In this document: piece after piece, positions 58,064-64,000 of the stretch
Numbering within the stretch: position 1 is the stretch's first letter
How the letters are laid out: every line of letters starts with the position of its first letter
NCBI GenBank assembly: GCA_963974215.1
Contig: CAXBBL010000005.1
Span: 186,001 to 250,000 of the forward strand
From: Croceimicrobium sp963974215
GTDB taxonomy: Bacteria; Bacteroidota; Bacteroidia; Flavobacteriales; Schleiferiaceae
Direction of reading: 5' to 3'
Length of the DNA stretch: 64,000 nucleotides
Notes under the pieces: model-generated
The model's database searches: none
What the model was told of the DNA's origin: nothing
The model's input: the letters and a program-made list of their open reading frames with translations, nothing else
Made by a program: the position numbers and the translations under genes

Positions 58064-60409
58064 TTAAAATTTAAACTGGTACGAAATAGAAGGAATAATG
58101 GGGAAGAGGCTAACTTGGTTTACTCTCCCATTCCCAGCATTGTCGGTGCTTATATACAGGAAGAAGGGATTTTGCCGATTATAGGCATTGTACAGTGATA
58201 CATTCCAGCTTGCTTCCCCCCATTTGGTTGCATAGTGCCAATTAAAACCAAGATCTAAGCGGTGATAGGCTGGCATTTTAAGTGAGTTTCTATCACTATA
58301 TCTATCATAAATTGTATTTGAGTAGCCAAATTGATTTGATCCCATTCCTGGTAATATAATTTGGGCTACTGGAGCGGTAAAACTATTACCTGTGCCGAAA
58401 ATCCAAGTAAGACCAATGTCAAATCGCTTACTAAATTGATGATTCATTACCACGCTGATATCGTGGCGACGATCGTAACGATAGGGGTATTGCGCACCAT
58501 TATTCAAATTTTCAAATTGACGATTACTCCAAGCTAAAGTGTAACCAATCCAGCCCGTGGTTTTACCTCTTTTTTTACGCACTAAAAGTTCTAGTCCATA
58601 CGCTTCACCATGGCCGTCGGTCTCTACCGTATTTTGCCAATCGGTGGAACCAATAAAACTAGCCCCTTCTTTATACTCGATCAGATTATCCATTATTTTA
58701 TAATAGGCTTCGGCGCTGAATTCATATTTACCGTCTCCTAAATTATGGCTGCTACCCAGGGCGACCTGCTGTGAAATTTGCGGTTTTACTTTGGCAGTAG
58801 AGCTTACCCAAAGATCCGTCGGCAAGCCAATACCACTATTAGATAAAAGATGAATGTATTGATTCATTAAGGCATATGAACCTTTTAAAGACCAATCATC
58901 ATTAACCAAATAGCGCGCGGCTACCCTGGGTTGAAGAGAGTGATAAAAAGCATCATCGTCGGTGAAATACATGGAATAATGTAGACCGTAATTTAGGCGC
59001 CACCTTTCGTTCATTTTATAATCATCTTCGATGTAAGCAAATAAATCGTTGGCTTGAATAATCTTAGAGAGGTTAAGGATAGAATCAATTTTAACGCCAG
59101 CGTACTCTTCTGCAATTTGGGCTACACCAGGTTTAAAAGTGTGGAAGGTATAACTGGCGCCATATCTTAGACTGTGTTTATTATTTAAACTGTATTCTAA
59201 ATCGTAACGTAAGCCATAATCTCTAATAAGGGAGAAGTACTCGAAGCCAGAACTATTTTCGTCATTTCCACTTTTATAATAATTTTCGAAACCAATGCCG
59301 AAGCGATATTGCGAAAAAGTAGCGGTTAAATTGCTGAAAAGTTTGTCGTTAAAAAGGTGATTCCAGCGCAAGGCAGCGGTGTGGTTTCCCCAGCGAAGGC
59401 TGGATTCATCGTAACCTTCTTCATTGCTGAAAAATCCATTGGAATTGTATTCTTGCCTTACTCCAAAATCATCAATTCCAGTATAATAACTTAAGTAAAG
59501 TCGGTCTTTGCGCGAAAAGATATGGTTAACCTTGGCGTTTAAATCGGCGAAATAATAGCCAAACTCTGTACCATCGGGAATAAAAGGTCGAGCCAAGATG
59601 TCATAATAAGTGCGTCTGCCCGAAAGGATAAATGATGTTTTCTCCTTCCAAATTGGTCCTTCAATAGTTAGCTTACTTGAGATAAGTCCTAAAGATCCTT
59701 CGCCCTTAAATTCTTTAAGGTTTCCCTCTTTCATGTCAATTTCTAATACGGAACTCAATCTGCCGCCAAAGCGAGCGGGAAAGCCACCTTTGGTAAGGTT
59801 TACGTTTTTAATTGCATCAGCATTAAAAACTGAGAAGAAACCAAAAAGATGAGAGGCATTATAAACTGGCACACCATCCAATAATATCAGGTTTTGATCA
59901 GGGCTGCCACCCCGTACGTAAAAACCCGTGGTGCCCTCATTACCCGATTGAACCCCGGGTAATAATTGAATAGCACGGATGATATCAACTTCGCCTAAAA
60001 AGGCGGGAATTTTTTTAATCTCCGCAACCGACAATTGAATTTCACTCATCTGAACGCGGCTAACCTCCGCTTCCTTAGCGGTCACTACAACCTCTGATAA
60101 TTGAGTATTGCTTTCTACTAGATCAATATCCAGCTTAATATTGTCCTTCGATATGTTAATGGGAAATTCTTGGTTATGATAGCCAATAAAGGAGACGATT
60201 AATTTGTAATCCCCAGGAGGGAGACTTAAGGAGTAATAACCAAAGGTATTGGTACTCGTTCCAATCGATTTTCCTTCTATATAAAGGTTGACGCCAATGA
60301 GGCGCTCTTGCGATTTACTGTCTTGCACATAACCACTAATGCTGAGGTTTTGTGCATTAAGAGAAATACATAGGAAAGTTAGTAAGCTTGTTACTAGAAA
60401 CTTATACAT
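58064..60409 (-). CDS. TonB-dependent outer-membrane receptor with carboxypeptidase-like regulatory domain
   Basis: A 781-residue receptor. The signal peptide is followed by a carboxypeptidase-regulatory-like domain (ISGYVQDSKSQERLIGVNLYI, then TNTFGYYSLSLPPGDYKLIV in part), a plug (FYVRGGSPDQNLILLDGVPVYN, in part) and a 22-strand barrel with many aromatic girdle strands, closing with SISYQFKF. It imports an unidentified substrate and pairs with the DUF4249 lipoprotein next door. SusD-like partner is absent, so this is not a typical polysaccharide locus. Confidence 0.93.
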   Translation of the reverse strand: MYKFLVTSLLTFLCISLNAQNLSISGYVQDSKSQERLIGVNLYIEGKSIGTSTNTFGYYSLSLPPGDYKLIVSFIGYHNQEFPINISKDNIKLDIDLVESNTQLSEVVVTAKEAEVSRVQMSEIQLSVAEIKKIPAFLGEVDIIRAIQLLPGVQSGNEGTTGFYVRGGSPDQNLILLDGVPVYNASHLFGFFSVFNADAIKNVNLTKGGFPARFGGRLSSVLEIDMKEGNLKEFKGEGSLGLISSKLTIEGPIWKEKTSFILSGRRTYYDILARPFIPDGTEFGYYFADLNAKVNHIFSRKDRLYLSYYTGIDDFGVRQEYNSNGFFSNEEGYDESSLRWGNHTAALRWNHLFNDKLFSNLTATFSQYRFGIGFENYYKSGNDENSSGFEYFSLIRDYGLRYDLEYSLNNKHSLRYGASYTFHTFKPGVAQIAEEYAGVKIDSILNLSKIIQANDLFAYIEDDYKMNERWRLNYGLHYSMYFTDDDAFYHSLQPRVAARYLVNDDWSLKGSYALMNQYIHLLSNSGIGLPTDLWVSSTAKVKPQISQQVALGSSHNLGDGKYEFSAEAYYKIMDNLIEYKEGASFIGSTDWQNTVETDGHGEAYGLELLVRKKRGKTTGWIGYTLAWSNRQFENLNNGAQYPYRYDRRHDISVVMNHQFSKRFDIGLTWIFGTGNSFTAPVAQIILPGMGSNQFGYSNTIYDRYSDRNSLKMPAYHRLDLGFNWHYATKWGEASWNVSLYNAYNRQNPFFLYISTDNAGNGRVNQVSLFPIIPSISYQFKF

Positions 60410-60522
60410 GGGCTAGGTGGTCTTGTTGCAATCCTATACGAAGGAATTTTAATTTTGGTTGGTCCTAAATACTCCTGTCAGTATTATCTGACGGAGAGTC
60501 TTTTTAGGCCTCGTAAATTACC

Positions 60523-60530
60523 TATTTTTG
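60523..60530 (+). promoter_or_regulatory. Candidate -7 box of the arginase gene
   Basis: TATTTTTG matches TANNTTTG and lies 18 bp before the arginase ATG at 60549. No clear -33 TTTG at standard spacing. Confidence 0.4.
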
Positions 60531-60548
60531 CAGCCTCAATTACACAAA

Positions 60549-61493
60549 ATGGCTAAAGAATTAGAAATCATCGGCGTAATGTCGGAACTCGGAGCGGGAA
60601 CGCGCGGATCTTCCTTAGGATTAGACGCCTTACAGATTGCGAGTTTAAAATATGACCGCAGTTTTTTCCATAGGCATCCCGAAAAGAAGGTGGCTACTTT
60701 AAACCATCGCCTTTACAGGGAAGTACAAGAACCTTATGCAAAACGTCTCGATGCAATTGCCGAGATGTATCGACGCATAGAAACTACGGTTAGTAGCACC
60801 ATTAAAAAAGGGAAGTTTCCAGTGGTTATTTCAGGCGATCACAGCAGTGCTGGCGGTACAATTGCGGGTATTAAAAGAGCTTATCCCAACAAGAGGTTAG
60901 GCGTTATTTGGGTAGATGCCCATGCGGATTTACACTCGCCTTATACAAGCCCCAGTGGCAATGTTCACGGTATGCCTTTAGCTACCGCTTTGCATGAAGA
61001 TAATATTGTTTGTCAGAATAATCAGCCGGAACAAGAAACGATTTGGCACTGGAATGAAATGAAGGGTTCCAATAAGAGAGTCTTACCGAAAGACCTTGTT
61101 TTTATTGGTGTTCGCAGTACTGAAGTACCCGAACAAGAAATAATGAAGCGCTATAATATCCCCAATATCACCGTAGAAGAAAGCAAAAAACTTGGCGCTG
61201 ATAAAACCGTGGAAAAGGCTTATTCTCACCTTAAAGATTGCGAAATCATTTACGTATCCTTTGATGTGGATAGCATGGATCCATCGGTAAGCGAAGGAAC
61301 GGGTACGCCTGTGCCCGGTGGCTTTTCGGAAATGGAAGTGCGTAATATTTTACTGGGACTTTTACGCGATGAACGCCTTTGCTGTTTCGAAATGGTTGAA
61401 ATTAACCCCTTACTCGATTTAAAAGGAAATAGCATGGCTGAGGCGGCCTTCCGCATCTTTAAACCACTATTCGAATCTTTAGAAAACCAATAA
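60549..61493 (+). CDS. Arginase/ureohydrolase family protein
   Basis: A 314-residue Mn-dependent ureohydrolase. Metal-ligand motifs are intact: GDHSSAGGT, WVDAHADLHSP and SFDVDSMDPS, with the closing EINPLLD. Start is ATG 60549; the longer reading (seven extra residues) has no support and would place the start over the promoter box. Arginase (arginine to ornithine and urea) is likeliest from the ELGAGTRGSSLG N-terminal pattern; agmatinase is possible. It precedes argS by 6 bp, so arginine breakdown and charging share a transcript. Confidence 0.9.
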   Translation: MAKELEIIGVMSELGAGTRGSSLGLDALQIASLKYDRSFFHRHPEKKVATLNHRLYREVQEPYAKRLDAIAEMYRRIETTVSSTIKKGKFPVVISGDHSSAGGTIAGIKRAYPNKRLGVIWVDAHADLHSPYTSPSGNVHGMPLATALHEDNIVCQNNQPEQETIWHWNEMKGSNKRVLPKDLVFIGVRSTEVPEQEIMKRYNIPNITVEESKKLGADKTVEKAYSHLKDCEIIYVSFDVDSMDPSVSEGTGTPVPGGFSEMEVRNILLGLLRDERLCCFEMVEINPLLDLKGNSMAEAAFRIFKPLFESLENQ

Positions 61494-61499
61494 AAAGGA

Positions 61500-63278
61500 A
61501 TGCAGCATACTATTAGTAAAACCTTATCAGAAACCTGTGCAGGAATTTTAAAAGACCTTTATAATCTTGAAGTTGAAAACATTGAATGGCAAGCGACGCG
61601 CAAAGAATTTGCCGGTGACTTAACCTTGGTGGTTTTTCCCTATCTTAAAGCCAGTCGCAAGAAGCCGGAGGATACCGCCCAAGAAATTGGCACCCTTTTA
61701 CAAGAGCGTCATGCTGAAGTGAAAGCATTTAATGTGGTAAAGGGCTTTTTAAATATTTCCATCAGCGACAGTTACTGGCAGGCGGTTTTACATGGTATTC
61801 AAGATTTAGAAAATTACGGTAGAGGAGAGTCATTAGGGCGCACAACCTTGGTGGAATACAGCTCACCGAACACCAATAAGCCTTTGCATTTAGGGCATAT
61901 TCGCAATAACCTTTTAGGCTATTCAGTAGCCGAAATTTTAAGCGCAGCCGGACATACTGTTAAAAAGGTGCAGATCATTAATGATCGTGGCATTCATATT
62001 TGTAAAAGTATGGTGGCATGGCAGCGTTTTGCGGAGGGAGAAACGCCTGAAAGTAGCGGACTCAAAGGCGATCACTTGGTGGGTAAATATTATGTTGCCT
62101 TCGATAAGGCCTACAAGGAGCAAATGGCTCAATTAATGGCCGAAGGTATAACGGAAGATGAGGCAAAAGAACAAGCTCCAATTTTGCAAGAAGCCCGCGA
62201 AATGCTATTGAAATGGGAGCAAGGCGATAGCGCCGTTGTTGCTCTTTGGCAGAAGATGAACTCTTGGGTTTATGCCGGCTTCGATGCAAGTTACCGCAGA
62301 CTAGGCGTTAACTTCGATAAGAACTACTACGAATCTGAAACCTACCTTCTCGGAAAGAAAATAGTAGAAGAGGGAGTGGCCAAAGGGGTATTCTTTAAAA
62401 AAGAAGATGGTTCCGTTTGGTGTGATTTAGAGGAGGAGAAGCTGGGCGAAAAATTATTGTTAAGACGCGACGGCACTTCGGTTTATATGACGCAAGATAT
62501 CGGTACCGCTATTCAACGTTATAAGGATTTCGGTATCGATGGGATGATTTATACCGTGGGTAACGAGCAAGATTATCACTTTCAGGTGCTTTTTGCCATT
62601 CTTAAAAAATTGGGCTACGCTTGGGCCGAAAACTTGTATCACCTCAGCTATGGCATGGTAGATCTCCCTTCCGGGAAGATGAAATCGCGCGAAGGAACGG
62701 TGGTAGACGCCGATGATTTAATGGAGCAAATGATTTCTACCGCGCAAAAAATTTCAGAAGATCTAGGTAAAACCGATGGCTTGAGTGAAGCAGAAAAAAA
62801 GGCGACCAACGAAATGATTGGTTTAGGGGCCTTAAAGTACTTCATACTCAAGGTTGATCCACGCAAGCGCATGTTATTTAACCCTGAAGAGTCCATTGAT
62901 TTTCAGGGGAATACTGGTCCTTTTATTCAATACACCCATGCTCGCATAAAATCGCTTCTGCGTAAAGCGAGCCAAATGAGTATACCGAATACAGGCGTTT
63001 ACCAAAATTTGGAAGGGATAGAAAGAGAGTTGATTAAACAGATTTTAAACTTTCCCTCTATTATCCAACAAGCGGCGGCCGATCATGCGCCTTCATTAAT
63101 AGCTAATTACGTGTACGATTTGGTGAAAACCTACAATGGTTTCTACCAGCAATTGGCCATTTTAAACGATGAAAATCCGGCCGCAGTGCACTTCCGCATA
63201 GATTTGTCGCGTAAAACCGCTGCGGTAGTATCTAATGGTATGCGTTTACTGGGTATTACCGTGCCCGAACAGATGTAG
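61500..63278 (+). CDS. argS: Arginyl-tRNA synthetase
   Basis: A 592-residue class I aminoacyl-tRNA synthetase. The HIGH-type motif is HLGH in SSPNTNKPLHLGHIRNN, the KMSKS region is the variant GKMKSREG, and the C-terminal DALR anticodon domain ends with MRLLGITVPEQM. The N-terminal additional domain is present. Length is typical of Bacteroidota ArgS. It is 6 bp after the arginase gene. Confidence 0.97.
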   Translation: MQHTISKTLSETCAGILKDLYNLEVENIEWQATRKEFAGDLTLVVFPYLKASRKKPEDTAQEIGTLLQERHAEVKAFNVVKGFLNISISDSYWQAVLHGIQDLENYGRGESLGRTTLVEYSSPNTNKPLHLGHIRNNLLGYSVAEILSAAGHTVKKVQIINDRGIHICKSMVAWQRFAEGETPESSGLKGDHLVGKYYVAFDKAYKEQMAQLMAEGITEDEAKEQAPILQEAREMLLKWEQGDSAVVALWQKMNSWVYAGFDASYRRLGVNFDKNYYESETYLLGKKIVEEGVAKGVFFKKEDGSVWCDLEEEKLGEKLLLRRDGTSVYMTQDIGTAIQRYKDFGIDGMIYTVGNEQDYHFQVLFAILKKLGYAWAENLYHLSYGMVDLPSGKMKSREGTVVDADDLMEQMISTAQKISEDLGKTDGLSEAEKKATNEMIGLGALKYFILKVDPRKRMLFNPEESIDFQGNTGPFIQYTHARIKSLLRKASQMSIPNTGVYQNLEGIERELIKQILNFPSIIQQAAADHAPSLIANYVYDLVKTYNGFYQQLAILNDENPAAVHFRIDLSRKTAAVVSNGMRLLGITVPEQM

Positions 63279-63310
63279 CCCATATTAGCTAAAAGACCTT
63301 TTGCTTTTTA

Positions 63311-63318
63311 TAAATTTG
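63311..63318 (+). promoter_or_regulatory. Candidate -7 box of ffh
   Basis: TAAATTTG matches TANNTTTG and lies 34 bp before the ffh ATG. A -33 TTTG at usual spacing was not found. Confidence 0.4.
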
Positions 63319-63352
63319 CGGGCCTCAGCCCAGATCTAAAATTTTAAGATAG

Positions 63353-64000
63353 ATGTTTGATAATTTACAAGATAAACTCGAAAAAGCCTTTCATGTATTA
63401 AAAGGCCATGGTCAAATTTCGGAAGTTAACGTTGCCGAAACCCTAAAGGAGATTCGTCGGGCTCTAGTAGATGCGGATGTTAGTTTTAAAATTGCCAAAG
63501 ATTTTACCAATAAGGTAAAGGAAGAGGTTTTAGGTCAGCAAGTACTTACTAGTCTTAAACCCGGCCAGGTTTTAACCAAAGTGGTACGCGATGAAATGGC
63601 GCGCCTTATGGGCGGTGAAGCGGCCGAGTTGAACCTCAGTGAAAAGCCTACCATTATATTAATGGCAGGTTTACAGGGTTCGGGTAAAACCACCCACAGT
63701 GGTAAACTGGCCAATTTTCTAACGCGTAAAAAAGGTCGTAAAGTGCTTTTAGTGGCGGGCGACGTTTACCGTCCCGCGGCTATTAACCAGCTGCACGTGG
63801 TTGGTGAGCAAATTGGTGTTGAGGTGTACAGCGAAGAAGGTAATAAAAATCCGGTTGAAATTGCCTTAAATGCCGTGGCTTACGCCAAGAAAAACGGACA
63901 TAATACTATAATCGTCGATACCGCTGGTCGTTTGGCCATTGATGCGGAAATGATGAGCGAAATTCGCAATGTTCATGCAGCGATTAAACCCCAAGAAACT
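63353..64000 (+). CDS. ffh: Signal recognition particle protein Ffh (partial, 5' end)
   Basis: The first 216 codons are present; the gene runs off the window. The N-domain (MFDNLQDKLEKAFHVLKGHG, ALVDADVSFKIAKDF) precedes the GTPase domain with P-loop GLQGSGKTTHSGKL, the DVYRPAAINQL insertion-box motif and IVDTAGRL. With 4.5S RNA it targets ribosomes making membrane proteins to FtsY. Separated from argS by 74 bp with a TAAATTTG box, so it is probably transcribed from its own promoter. Confidence 0.96.
   Translation, partial: MFDNLQDKLEKAFHVLKGHGQISEVNVAETLKEIRRALVDADVSFKIAKDFTNKVKEEVLGQQVLTSLKPGQVLTKVVRDEMARLMGGEAAELNLSEKPTIILMAGLQGSGKTTHSGKLANFLTRKKGRKVLLVAGDVYRPAAINQLHVVGEQIGVEVYSEEGNKNPVEIALNAVAYAKKNGHNTIIVDTAGRLAIDAEMMSEIRNVHAAIKPQET

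Overview
This window is a dense, apparently intact stretch of chromosome from a member of the Bacteroidota, most likely Flavobacteriales. The signs are genes for type IX secretion (T9SS) substrates with type B and type A sorting domains and a PorP/SprF partner, a DUF4249/TonB-receptor pair, a mevalonate-type isoprenoid pathway, the purH-mreBCD-PBP2-rodA block, absence of obvious Shine-Dalgarno sequences, and promoter-like TANNTTTG boxes. Genus cannot be settled from sequence alone. No rRNA, tRNA, CRISPR, insertion sequence with transposase, or prophage was seen.

Layout. 1-5332 is a light/isoprenoid/pterin cluster on the + strand: end of crtI, crtB, idi, a eukaryote-like 6-pyruvoyl-tetrahydropterin synthase, folE, an SDR lacking the usual tyrosine, a flavin-reductase-like protein and a photolyase. 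5515-9236 holds manC (-), then adk-obgE-PAP2 phosphatase-crcB (+). 9293-14133 (- strand) holds a large PKD-containing T9SS protein and two mevalonate-pathway genes (GHMP kinase, class II HMG-CoA reductase). 14223-23759 is mixed housekeeping: membrane proteins, fhs, an ArsC-like protein, DUF389, a YopX-like protein, uvrA, an ECF-type sigma factor with a 48-codon ORF behind it, and DUF427. 23777-30739 is the cell-shape block rodA-PBP2-mreD-mreC-mreB-purH (-). 30844-38366 includes an orphan FtsX permease, a GAF/methionine sulfoxide reductase, DAGK, and a type B T9SS protein next to a PorP/SprF protein with a C-terminal SPOR domain. 38467-44572 is M3 peptidase-rsmA-mgtE-OM protein-dehydrogenase-GNAT (+). 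44919-48442 is an accessory-looking patch: a discoidin T9SS protein, and two lipoproteins with tandem dimeric alpha/beta barrel domains flanking a membrane protein, divergent from an HxlR regulator. 48945-57092 is ftsK-lolA-lptF/G-two glycosyltransferases-ribB (-). 57197-60409 is DUF4249 plus TonB receptor (-), and 60549-64000 is arginase, argS and the start of ffh (+).

The most notable unexplained structure is a family of non-coding repeats, two full copies of about 263 bp and one shorter copy of about 190 bp. They have terminal inverted repeats and internal short-loop hairpins carrying the core AGCGGGCT. All three copies lie at the 3' end of a gene in the same orientation relative to that gene, and one supplies the last codons and stop codon of the photolyase gene. 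Other points of interest are the SPOR-fused PorP/SprF protein, the tandem-barrel lipoprotein operon with triple TAGTTAC repeats at its promoter, the pterin module with a tyrosine-less SDR, and a RibB whose GTP cyclohydrolase II half has lost its zinc cysteines.
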